From: Pictodentalium vernedei
Taxonomy: Eukaryota; Mollusca; Scaphopoda; Dentaliida; Dentaliidae
Direction: 5' to 3'
DNA: 64,000 nucleotides
NCBI GenBank assembly: GCA_031216915.1
Contig: CM062297.1
Span: 536,570,971 to 536,634,970, forward strand
Shown here: positions 29,302 through 37,329 of the stretch, piece by piece
Layout of the letters: every line of letters starts with the position of its first letter
How positions within the stretch are numbered: position 1 is the stretch's first letter
The notes under the pieces: model-generated
Told to the model about the DNA's origin: nothing
What the model saw: only the letters and a program-made list of their open reading frames with translations
Databases searched by the model: none
Program-made: the position numbers and the translations under genes

Positions 29302-29768
29302 AGTCAGAAACGAAAAAAATGAAAAGAAATTACGATCTCACTCTGAATAAGAAAACATATGAACTGGGTGATGTAGTTTATATGTTAGAAACTGCAAATA
29401 AAAAGTGTAAATGCACGAAATTATCACCTTTCTGGAAAGGTCCAGGGATAATAGGTGAGGTGTATACACCATATTTATTTAAAGTTATTTTCAAAAGCTC
29501 AGCTATTGTAGTGAATCATGACAGATTAAAAAAATGCCATGATAGAGTTTTGCCTCCCTGGCTATTCAGGTGCCTTCGAGTGTTCAAAGACACAGGGGTA
29601 GTCAGTGTGGTAAGATCTACCTCAAATTTTTGCATTTGTCAAAAACCTTACGGTGGTCAGTTTATGATCCAATGTGATCACTGTTTGGAATGGTTTCATG
29701 AAAAATGTGTAGGAGTTACTGCTGAGCAAGGAGCCGCGATCGATGAATACAAGTGTTCTAATTGTTGA
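29298..29768 (+). CDS. Gypsy integrase C-terminus plus PHD finger
   Basis: The continuation of Pol after a frameshift. Residues 8-85 carry the usual integrase tail (KRNYDLTLNKK, GDVVYML, LSPFWKGPGIIGEV, VNHDRLKKCHD). The last 50 residues form a complete C4HC3 PHD finger: CIC, CDHC, HEKC, CSNC. The Tyr of KPYGG, the Met of FMIQC and the Trp of EWFH sit where methyl-lysine readers of the KDM7/PHF8 type have cage residues. A reader of H3K4 methylation on the integrase would steer insertion to active promoters; that is inference. The PHD is in the same frame as the integrase tail, with no gap. Confidence 0.88.
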   Translation: MKSETKKMKRNYDLTLNKKTYELGDVVYMLETANKKCKCTKLSPFWKGPGIIGEVYTPYLFKVIFKSSAIVVNHDRLKKCHDRVLPPWLFRCLRVFKDTGVVSVVRSTSNFCICQKPYGGQFMIQCDHCLEWFHEKCVGVTAEQGAAIDEYKCSNC

Positions 29769-29809
29769 TTTTCTTTTCTTTTTGGATCATGTCAGACTAA
29801 GAGTATGAA

Positions 29810-30454
29810 TTGGATCTATTATGCCAAGATGCAGAAACAGATTGGTTGCTGTCACCCAAGGGCGATCCAAAGGTATCAGAACAGTCTTATGCTTTATCAG
29901 AGACACAGGAGGGTGATCCAACTGTGTCTGGATGTTTAGATCCAATTATTAGTTTTCCCTCGGCTGAGACACAGGAGGGTGATCCTATTGTGTCAGTTCA
30001 GCCTGATTTTGAAAAGGCATTACAAACTCCTCTACCATTGCCGACACATGATGAGTATCTGATTGAGGAAGCAATGGAGATAGAGGAGGGGCCACAGACA
30101 CATGAGGCTGATCCAACTGTGTCTGAAAATATTAGTGAGATACAGGAGGTATATCCAAATGTATCAGGGGCAGTGGGACAGGGGCCATCACCTACTGTCC
30201 AACCCCGAGTTCAAGTTGGTGTTTCTGCCACCCATGAGGAAAACCTGATTGGATTGGCAGAATGTATTGCCATAGCGCCTGGGGCGGGCCCGCAATCAGA
30301 GGATCGCGAGCTTAAGTTAATGCGGGAGAAACTGCTGAGACAAACCCAGGAGGGGATTTTAATCCGCCCTGCCAGCAGGTTTATGGCCCTTCTTCTAGGA
30401 ACCGGTTGGTCGCTAGAAGAAATAAAAAATATTTTATTACAGCAGTACCAATAG
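29810..30454 (+). CDS. Extra ORF part 1, acidic, DPTVS repeats
   Basis: Begins the coding region downstream of pol. 214 aa, strongly acidic at first, with about five degenerate repeats of the type TQEGDPTVS (residues 10-120). The last third is mixed and ends in RFMALLLGTGWSLEEIKNIL. It resembles no domain I know. The next ORF overlaps by 49 bases in another frame, so the original protein probably ran on into 30406-31137. Start codon chosen as the first Met after the pol stop. Confidence 0.45.
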   Translation: MDLLCQDAETDWLLSPKGDPKVSEQSYALSETQEGDPTVSGCLDPIISFPSAETQEGDPIVSVQPDFEKALQTPLPLPTHDEYLIEEAMEIEEGPQTHEADPTVSENISEIQEVYPNVSGAVGQGPSPTVQPRVQVGVSATHEENLIGLAECIAIAPGAGPQSEDRELKLMREKLLRQTQEGILIRPASRFMALLLGTGWSLEEIKNILLQQYQ

Positions 30455-31137
30455 CCAAGAAGGAAAATAATAGGCTGTGGATGACTGATGCAACTGCATT
30501 GGCTTTGGATCAATTAGTTTGCCAAGGTTGGGTTAGAGAGAAAATGGGTCCTCTCCCTAAGACAAGATCAAGACCACAGCATACAGCCCCATCCTACACT
30601 CCAGTCACAAGGGACATTAGATATTTTCCAAGTGGAAATATCCAAATGAGTAGTATACCTAGTGCTACTAAGGCACAGGAAAGGATAGAATCCATGGATA
30701 AGATCCTGGATAGTAGAGGAGTGTTTACGGTCCCAACTGTGGCCTTACCGGTCACGAATGAGACTGCTCTTGTTCGTGATCAGGGTAAAAAGGAGCAACA
30801 CCCCAGTCTTGCAAAGGCTATCTGCGCAAGACCAGAAAAACAGACAGAGGCTCCTGGGGCTAAAAGAAAGGATAGAAGTAGCCCAGTTACTGATTCTTTG
30901 AGGACTACCCAAGGAGGTCAGCATTCAAAAAAAGATAAAGTGTGTCCGTTGAAGAGTTGTTCAGAGGTCATAAAATCAGACACACATGGACACTTTATTG
31001 GGAATCATTTTCCTGTATCTTGGTGGGTAGAACATAACACCATCACCCCTGAACCTTTAAGGCAGAAAATGGTGCAAGATATGGTACTGCTGGCAAGGGA
31101 TGTCCTGGACAAAGGTGGCCAGGGAAGTAATCCCTGA
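30406..31137 (+). CDS. Extra ORF part 2, possible Cys/His finger
   Basis: A 243-aa ORF between the acidic part and the TatD part. Most of it is basic and low complexity. Near the end it has KVCPLKSC (C180, C185), then HGHFIGNHFPVSWW with H194, H196 and H201. That spacing could bind zinc in a C2H2-like way. The HFPVSWW ending recalls finger-like segments in front of TatD-like proteins of marine invertebrates, as far as I remember them. It overlaps the next ORF by 38 bases, so a frameshift there is likely. Function unknown. Confidence 0.45.
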   Translation: MVARRNKKYFITAVPIAKKENNRLWMTDATALALDQLVCQGWVREKMGPLPKTRSRPQHTAPSYTPVTRDIRYFPSGNIQMSSIPSATKAQERIESMDKILDSRGVFTVPTVALPVTNETALVRDQGKKEQHPSLAKAICARPEKQTEAPGAKRKDRSSPVTDSLRTTQGGQHSKKDKVCPLKSCSEVIKSDTHGHFIGNHFPVSWWVEHNTITPEPLRQKMVQDMVLLARDVLDKGGQGSNP

Positions 31138-32122
31138 TGTGGTGGTTCTAGAGAACCTATTAGAAGCTCTGAAAGCAGATAAGGCCACCACAGAGAGTTT
31201 AGCTTCTCTTACCCTACCATCTGATAGTGGATATTACCTGACCATAGTGGCCATTGCTAAAGATTTAGGAATCCCCCTTCCTAAAGAAGGTATAAAACTA
31301 CCACAGCTGAATTGTGTCGGCTGTTTATTTCATTGGAAGGTAGTCTGCATGGCACTAAATCAAGCTAGTATAGTAGGTCAGGGTATTTTTATGAGGTCCA
31401 GGTCTCCTTTTTGGAAAGTTAGATTACTAGTGGATAGGAGTAGGAAAAATAAAATAGAAAAAACTCTTTGGCAAGCTGCTCAGGTGGAGGCAGCTGGGTT
31501 GACCTATCCACATGAGACTGAGGATCCAATGGCTGCTGCAGCCTGGATCTTGTCAGCTTTAGAAAAGGAGAAAAGTGTTCTGAGGACTATCCAAAGGACA
31601 CCAGAACCCCAAGCTACCACTATCACAAAAATTGGAACTCCTGTTGCACCGAGGATAACCCAAAGTGCAAAAGTTCAAGCAAAAATTAAAACTCCTGTTG
31701 CACAGAGGACGACCCAAAGTGCAAAAGTTCAGGCAAAAAATGTTAAGGGGGAAGAGGAGTTGAAGGTAGGTCCTGGAAAAAAGCGTACTTGGGAGTCAGA
31801 TGGGGTGGAGTCTCAGGGAGGGCCTCTACGAAAACTACAGTGCCCGACCGTTACGGAAGGTGTGCTGGGACAGTTGGTAGTGGACACTGAAGTAGCCCCT
31901 TTAAGAAAATCAAAAAAAGTCAAAGGTTCCCTGGTTATCACAGCCAGAGTGCCTTTGGGGGAGGTACCATCGGCTATTGATTCCCACTATTATTTTAATA
32001 GGATCCAACATAAATTCAGTTTGCCCAACACGAGTTTAAATTGTATGCTTGGAAAGGACCCATGGGCAGGTGAAACCCCAAGTCCCGATTCAGTTAGAAG
32101 CTGTTGTAAATGTTATCTGTGA
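31100..32122 (+). CDS. Extra ORF part 3, linker and start of TatD domain
   Basis: 340 aa. The first half is helical and unrecognised. Residues 175-215 hold two copies of a 17-residue repeat (PVAPRITQSAKVQAKIKT type). From residue 292 the frame reads AIDSHYYFNR. This matches the TatD opening Asp-Ser-His-x-His-Phe-Asp-Arg, but the second metal-binding His is Tyr and the Asp is Asn. The frame then shifts near 32078, in a run of C, and the TatD domain continues in the third frame (QLEAVVNVICDPEDYP). So the TatD part is fused to a long N-terminal protein, and the metal site is already damaged at one ligand. Confidence 0.55.
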   Translation: MSWTKVAREVIPDVVVLENLLEALKADKATTESLASLTLPSDSGYYLTIVAIAKDLGIPLPKEGIKLPQLNCVGCLFHWKVVCMALNQASIVGQGIFMRSRSPFWKVRLLVDRSRKNKIEKTLWQAAQVEAAGLTYPHETEDPMAAAAWILSALEKEKSVLRTIQRTPEPQATTITKIGTPVAPRITQSAKVQAKIKTPVAQRTTQSAKVQAKNVKGEEELKVGPGKKRTWESDGVESQGGPLRKLQCPTVTEGVLGQLVVDTEVAPLRKSKKVKGSLVITARVPLGEVPSAIDSHYYFNRIQHKFSLPNTSLNCMLGKDPWAGETPSPDSVRSCCKCYL

Positions 32123-32234
32123 TCCTGAGGATTATCCAACGGATCCACAGCAGGTGGCCCAGCCACTGGCAGTTGGGTGCCACCCTTCATAGTACCCCAG
32201 CCTTACAACAGAAAAGAAACAGCAGCTGAAGGAA

Positions 32235-32792
32235 TTGGTAAATTCACCCCAGGTAGCAGCATTTGGGGAAATTGGTCCGGATCGTTCGTATGTTGCAGGA
32301 TCTGCCCAAATAGAAGAGCAGGATAGGGTATTTGGGGAATTGTTAGAGCTGGCCCCCAAAAATAAGCCCTTGGTTTTACACATTTGTGGGGCTGAAGGCC
32401 ATCTGATGTCACACAATATGCTGAGTACTGCTCTATTCAAGGTTCTTGAAGCTACCCACAGCAGTCAGGTGATCCATTTACATTGTTTCACAGGGTTGGA
32501 AAGTGACGTTAAGACCTGGTTGAGGTTCCGACCCAATACATTTTTTGGCATCACAGGGTTGTGTAAAGTTTTTACACCTGAAATGAAAAGAGCTGTGGCT
32601 GCCATTCCAATTGAAAAACTGCTGTTGGAAACAGATGCACCCTACTTCCCCATGGGTAGGAGGAAATGGACTACCCCTGAAGTTATTGGAGAGGTGGCCA
32701 ATGAAGTTGCTTTGGTCCGAGCAGGGGAGTCCCCGAAAGATTTGTTGGAAGCCACTTCTGCAAATGTAAGAGTGGTGTACAACATACAATAA
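32235..32792 (+). CDS. Extra ORF part 4, TatD-family nuclease domain
   Basis: Main part of a TatD-type metal-dependent hydrolase, a family of 3'-5' nucleases with a TIM-barrel fold. Visible ligands are Glu in AAFGEIGPDR (residue 12), His in KPLVLHICG (49), His in HLHCFTG (83) and Asp in LLLETDAPYFP (134). The C-terminal SANVRVVYNIQ is typical. The frame is open upstream to a TAG at 32190-32192 that interrupts the domain after AVGCHPS. With 31973-32122 the domain is essentially full length. It ends 1.95 kb before the 3' LTR, in the same orientation as pol, inside the element. In this copy it cannot be translated as one protein. Confidence 0.88.
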   Translation: MVNSPQVAAFGEIGPDRSYVAGSAQIEEQDRVFGELLELAPKNKPLVLHICGAEGHLMSHNMLSTALFKVLEATHSSQVIHLHCFTGLESDVKTWLRFRPNTFFGITGLCKVFTPEMKRAVAAIPIEKLLLETDAPYFPMGRRKWTTPEVIGEVANEVALVRAGESPKDLLEATSANVRVVYNIQ

Positions 32793-33320
32793 GGTACTAC
32801 CGGGGAACTCTCTCAGAAGGCTATCTGATGGGGGAGATACTAAATGCACTGTGAAGTAATTTTCTCTTGGAGGGTTATCTAACGAGAGACCTTGTTTATA
32901 TTAGAGTACAAATTTCTTAATGTACAAGTAATTTTCTCTTGGAGGGTTATCCGACAAGAGATCTTGTGTTTTAATACTGGATATTTCAAGGGGAGGGGAG
33001 GGGGGGGGGGGGAGGGGGGGGGGGGTCTTCCAAAAAAATTCCGGACAGAAGGCCTAAAATATTTTTTTTCCACCTTTTGACCACCACCCACCCACCCCAC
33101 ATGCAAAAAAAATATTTTTTTCAATCCTTGCCTTAATTTGAATCCTAATCTACTGTCTAAACTAATTATGTACACATCAACCAGCATCAACAGAAGCATT
33201 TAGATTTCACTAAAGAAAATTGTTATTAATTACTCCTGTGTTATCAAGCACACATTTATTTTTACTGGGAAAAATTTCATTGTTATTTTTCGTTGTGAGA
33301 AAACTTTCGAGGAACTGATT
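32793..33320. other. Gypsy noncoding region with short repeats and G tract
   Basis: Two copies of AAGTAATTTTCTCTTGGAGG (from about 32855 and 32928, 73 bp apart) are followed by a 37-base purine tract of mostly G (32989-33025). The tract could form a quadruplex or act as an extra polypurine tract. No gene seen. Confidence 0.6.
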
Positions 33321-33686
33321 TATTTATTTATTTATTGATGTTTAAGGTCACATATTTATGCACAATGGCTAATCATGACCGTGACAGTTTTACGGGTGGA
33401 GGAAGCCGGAGTACCCGGAGAGAACCATCGAGCAACGACGAGCAACTGCCAGCTCCCCAACATCGTAACTCCGCACTGCAGCACAGGCAGGGTTAGATTG
33501 GTTGAAGACATGCGTACCATCGACGTGCAGTACGCCTTAGTACATGGCGTCATCGTGCCCCCATGCGGGCAATGGAGATGAAGTGTCTTGCCCAAGGACA
33601 CAACGCGGTTGCCGAAGGTGGGATCCGAACCTAGGACCTCTCGGCTTGCAGCCTGCACCACTACCTACTGAGCCACCGCGCTCCGC
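33321..33686 (-). mobile_element. tRNA-derived SINE in Gypsy 3' region
   Basis: A full-length reverse copy: TTTATTTATT tail on the left, tRNA-like head with the inverted B box near 33627 on the right. Flanked by exact 11-bp duplications AGGAACTGATT (33310-33320, 33687-33697). Confidence 0.92.
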
Positions 33687-33773
33687 AGGAACTGATTGAT
33701 TCTTGAGTTGGAATTGGTGCTGAACCTAATATTACCCAGGATTGTTTCATCCTGATAACTGTTTTTTTCACAT

Positions 33774-33857
33774 CTGGTGGTTCTAATACCTGATGACAGA
33801 ACTTTCTGGTATGTTCTGGTGGTTCTAATACCTGATGACAGAACTTTCAGTTGAGCA
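33774..33857. repeat. 42-bp tandem duplication
   Basis: CTGGTGGTTCTAATACCTGA starts at 33774 and again at 33816. It lies immediately before the inverted repeat at 33840-33962. Confidence 0.85.
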
Positions 33858-33962
33858 TTTGTAATTCATGCATTTCAATAATATGCCTATATACACTATG
33901 GCGTAGTGTATACTGGCATATTATTGAAGTGCATGAATTACAAATGCTCAACTGAAAGTTCT
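33840..33962. repeat. Long inverted repeat, ~59-bp arms
   Basis: The left arm AGAACTTTCAGTTGAGCATT… and its inverse …AATGCTCAACTGAAAGTTCT face each other across the small loop TGGCG at about 33899-33903. Only a few mismatches are seen. It could be a foldback MITE or the hairpin of a small-RNA precursor. No target duplication or coding sequence was recognised. Confidence 0.88.
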
Positions 33963-34045
33963 GGCCTCAATGCTCTCATAATAATTATCATTCATGTTTT
34001 AAGTTCCGAGACTGAAGAAACAGTTTAAATTTAGTGAAGAAGTTT

Positions 34046-34426
34046 ATTTATTTATTTATTTATTTATTTATTGATGTTTAAGGTCACATATTTATGCACA
34101 ATGGCTAATCATGACCGTGACAGTTTTACGGGTGGAGGAAGCCGGAGTACCCGGAGAGAACCACCGAGCAACGACGAGCAGCTGCCAGCTCCCCAACATC
34201 GTAACTCCGCACTGCAGCTCAGGCAGGGTTAGATTGGTTGAAGACATGCGTACCATCGACAGGCAGTACGCCTTAATACAACGGCGTCATCGTGCCCCCC
34301 ATGTAGGCAATGGAGATGAAGTGTCTTGCCCAAGGACACAACGCGGTTGCCGCAGGTGGGATTCGAACCGAGGACCTCTCGGCTTGCAGCCTGCACCTCT
34401 ACCTACTGAGCCACCGCGCGCTCCCC
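34046..34426 (-). mobile_element. tRNA-derived SINE in Gypsy 3' region, second copy
   Basis: A full-length reverse copy very close to 33321-33686, with inverted B box GGATTCGAACC near 34359. Flanked by exact 12-bp duplications GTGAAGAAGTTT (34034-34045, 34427-34438). The TTTA tail is longer (about 7 units). Confidence 0.92.
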
Positions 34427-34631
34427 GTGAAGAAGTTTTAATTTTAATGACCTTGAGGTTTCAGCCAATTGTCAATTACTCAAAAGATAGTAGATAGCGT
34501 AGGAAAGCTGAAAATCTGTCACCTAACACTATTGTAAATCTCACTGTCCGTCCTGGTCCGTCTCCGAAAAAAAGTCAGCATTGATTTCTGCATATAACAG
34601 CATATAATGTAAGAATTAGACTATTTTTGTG

Positions 34632-34731
34632 NNNNNNNNNNNNNNNNNNNNNNNNNNNNNNNNNNNNNNNNNNNNNNNNNNNNNNNNNNNNNNNNNNNNN
34701 NNNNNNNNNNNNNNNNNNNNNNNNNNNNNNN
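34632..34731. other. Assembly gap of 100 N
   Basis: A run of exactly 100 N just before the 3' LTR, so it is probably a placeholder of unknown true size. The sequence around the polypurine tract is incomplete. Confidence 1.
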
Positions 34732-34734
34732 TAG

Positions 34735-34746
34735 AACGGGGAAGAG
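34735..34746 (+). promoter_or_regulatory. Candidate polypurine tract
   Basis: GAACGGGGAAGAG-type purines directly precede the 3' LTR, as needed to prime plus-strand synthesis. Confidence 0.7.
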
Positions 34747-35019
34747 TGTTGTGAAATTGCATTGACGGTACGGCCGATCACCTTCAACGGATGGAAGCAT
34801 CGTGAGGAATCCGGAGTTCGCCGAGAACGTACGAGAATAAGCGAGGAGTTGGCGAAGATTGGTCAAACCGTTCTCTTGTTAAGTGGATTTGACGCGAATA
34901 AGACGTGTCTTTTCTATTGAGCCAGAAGCAAGTGATAGTGTTCTCTTTCTAGAGAACTGAATAGATTTATTAAGTGAGTATCCTAAAGTACGAATAACCT
35001 TTAGACCAATTGTACTTTA
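34747..35019 (+). repeat. Gypsy 3' LTR
   Basis: Same length (273 bp) and same ends as 21315-21587. After it DIRS-B-related flank resumes. Confidence 0.9.
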
Positions 35020-35280
35020 GAACTACATCTTGCCCGGTAATTGCTTATAACACATAAGGAAGTGTCTGAGTGTGTGTGGGGTGGGGGTGGGGGGGGGGGG
35101 GGGGGGGGGGGAATTTGAAGTCATAACGAAATCTCCTCACCCGCATTATTCAATCGTACTTGTGTCAGTTAACAGAAATATATAGGAACTGCAATGGTTC
35201 TCTCACAGTGGGGGGAATTCTAAGTCATAACGAAATCCCTTCACCGTATTATTTAATCGTACCTGTGTCAGTTAAGATAA
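35020..35280. other. Flank between Gypsy and twin element 2
   Basis: Contains a G run of about 22 bases (35089-35111). There are two related copies of AAGTCATAACGAAATC…GTGTCAGTTAA, the first with TATAGGAACTGCAATGG after it. The second copy is cut by the pearl-like insertion and resumes at 37221 with TATAGGAACC. No gene. Confidence 0.6.
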
Positions 35281-37220
35281 ACAAGAGGCCCCACGGGGCC
35301 TGAAGCGCTCATCTTGTACAGAACACAATTTAAACAGAGTCCAGAATGAGTCTACATTAAGCAAGCCATCTCCATAGGCTACACTGTCAATCCTTGAGTC
35401 CCTCAGGAATGACAAAAATAATCTAGGCATCATGCCATTTATTCAGTTGATCATAAGTAAAATGTAGAGCTCCCCTATGAAGCCCCTTGATACAACCTAT
35501 GTGGATTAATCTTAGTACCTCTAGAGGGTACTGAATACAAAATTTTTAATTCTTCAGCAAAATGGCCAATTCCGGCTCCCATAGAGAGCCCAAATATTAA
35601 CCCAGGCTCTTGCTTTGAACACAGTTAAATCTGACTTCCCTAGAGATGTTGTGTACCGAATATGAAAGCATTCTGACCGTTGGATCTGAAGAAGAGAAAT
35701 TGTAAAGAAATTTCTTCGAATTGCACTAAGTTCAAATTTGGGCTACCATAGCGAGCCCAAATATTGACCTATGGATCCTCAGAGATGTTGTATACCAAAT
35801 GTGAAAGCATTCTGACAAGTGAATCTGAAGAAGAAGATTTTTGAAGAAATTCCCTCATATTAAACTAAGTTAAATTTCATGTTCCCATATGGAGCCCAAA
35901 TATTAACCTAGGCACTCGAATTGAACAACCTGGAATTTGACCCCCCTAGAGATGTTGTATACCAAATATAAAAGCATTCCGACTGGTGGATCTGAAGAAG
36001 AAGATTTTTAAAGAAATTTTCTCATATTGCACTAAGTAAAAATTTGGGCTACCATAGTGAGCCCAAATATATACCTAGGGATCTGATTTGAACAAACTTG
36101 AATCTGACCCCCATAGAGATGTTCCATACCAAATATCAAAGCATTCTGACTGATGGATCTGAAGAAGATTTTTTTAAATTACCCTCCATATTGAACAAAG
36201 ATAAAATTTGGGCTTCCATGGGAAGCCCAAATATTAACCTAGGGACTTGGTTTGAACAATTTAGAATCTGACCCTCATAACAATGATGTATACCAAATAT
36301 TAAAAGATTCTGACTGGTGGTTCTGAAGAAGAGATTTTTTAAAAAATATTCCCCATATTACCCTATGTTAAAACTTCAGGCTCCTGTAGAGAGCCCAAAT
36401 ATGAACCAATGAGCTTTATTTCAACAAACTTTTATCTGCCCCCCCTATGAATGCTGTATACCAAATATCAAAAGATTCTGATGATTGGTTCTGGAGAAAA
36501 GATTTTTTAAAAATTTTTGCAAATATGCTGACTCAGCATTTTTTCGATGGCCATTACAGAACACCCTAACATAACCGATGGCAATTTTTTTTTACCATTC
36601 AATTCTACTGGTCATAAGGATACTTCATACCAAATAAAAGCTCTCTGTTCCGTGGGGTTTGGGAAATATGGGCGTTTGAAAATATTTCTATTTTTAGCTC
36701 ACAGGGTTCCCATGGGGATGTGGGAAATTTTTTTTTTGCATGGGTCAAGTACTTATGACCCAATACTACCACAAACCAAATTTGGTTCATACCGGACCAT
36801 CGGTTCAGAAAATAGAAATTTTGGGCGGGGCCAAAAATCTTACCCCTCCTATTACAAAGCCAAATATTACTTCACGAACTTTGTTTGAACAAACTTGATT
36901 CTACACCTCATATGGAAGCTCCATAGCAAATATCAAGTCATTGTACACACTGGTTCTTGAGAAGAAGATTTTTTAAATATTTTGGAGCATTTTCCCCCAC
37001 TCCCTCCCTATGGGGCTGGGCATGCTGAGTTGAACAAAAATGAAATGCCCCTTTGGGACCATCACTCACACAAACTTTCACTTGAATTGGCCCAGTGGCT
37101 TTGGAGGAGAAGACCAAAACATGGTGTTGACGGACGACGGACCGACGGACGACGAACGACGGACGACGGACGGCAAGCGATGAGATTAGCTCAGCTTGAC
37201 TTTGTCAAGATGAGCTAAAA
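35281..37220 (+). mobile_element. Pearl-like element, twin copy 2
   Basis: Near-identical to 12697-14657 over the whole length, with small indels (for example a loss of about 40 bp near 35775). 5' ACAAGAGGCCCCACGGGGCC and GCTCATCTTG; 3' GACGGACGACGG tract (37129-37173) and hairpin ending GTCAAGATGAGCTAAAAA. Confidence 0.88.
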
Positions 37221-37329
37221 ATATAGGAACCAAAATGGTTCCCTCACGTCTAACTGACTCCATATGCTACTATGGACAGAGAGGAACGTGAAGAATAAAA
37301 CGTCCCCTGAATGAAGACTCTCTCACGGA

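Larger units (their letters stand above)
21315..35019 (+). mobile_element. Gypsy-type LTR retrotransposon with extra ORFs
   Basis: LTRs of 273 bp (21315-21587 and 34747-35019) enclose gag, pol and an extra downstream coding region. Domain order is helix-hairpin-helix/Gag, zinc knuckle, protease, RT, RNase H, zinc-binding integrase, PHD finger, then a Cys/His finger and TatD nuclease. RT before integrase defines Gypsy order. The copy is inactive: stops at 22209, 24524, 24617 and 32190, frameshifts near 24395, 29295, 30450, 31110 and 32078, a MITE, two SINEs and an assembly gap. The flanking pentamers (AGAAG, GAACT) do not match, so no target duplication is visible. Without later insertions it would be about 12.5 kb, long for this group. 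Confidence 0.9.

Noticed and set aside
32235-32792. Bacterial contamination or an independent host TatD gene
   Set aside because: The domain continues upstream into ORFs within the element between its two LTRs, has no introns or own flanks, and shares orientation and decay with pol.
29770-32800. Envelope gene after pol
   Set aside because: No signal peptide, no transmembrane segment and no glycoprotein-like pattern; the C-terminus is clearly TatD.
34575-34866. Minus-strand ORFs across the gap
   Set aside because: They contain about 34 unknown residues from the N run and have no support.
21310-35024. Target-site duplication of the Gypsy element
   Set aside because: The five bases outside the LTRs are AGAAG and GAACT, which do not match; either lost by mutation or the ends recombined.
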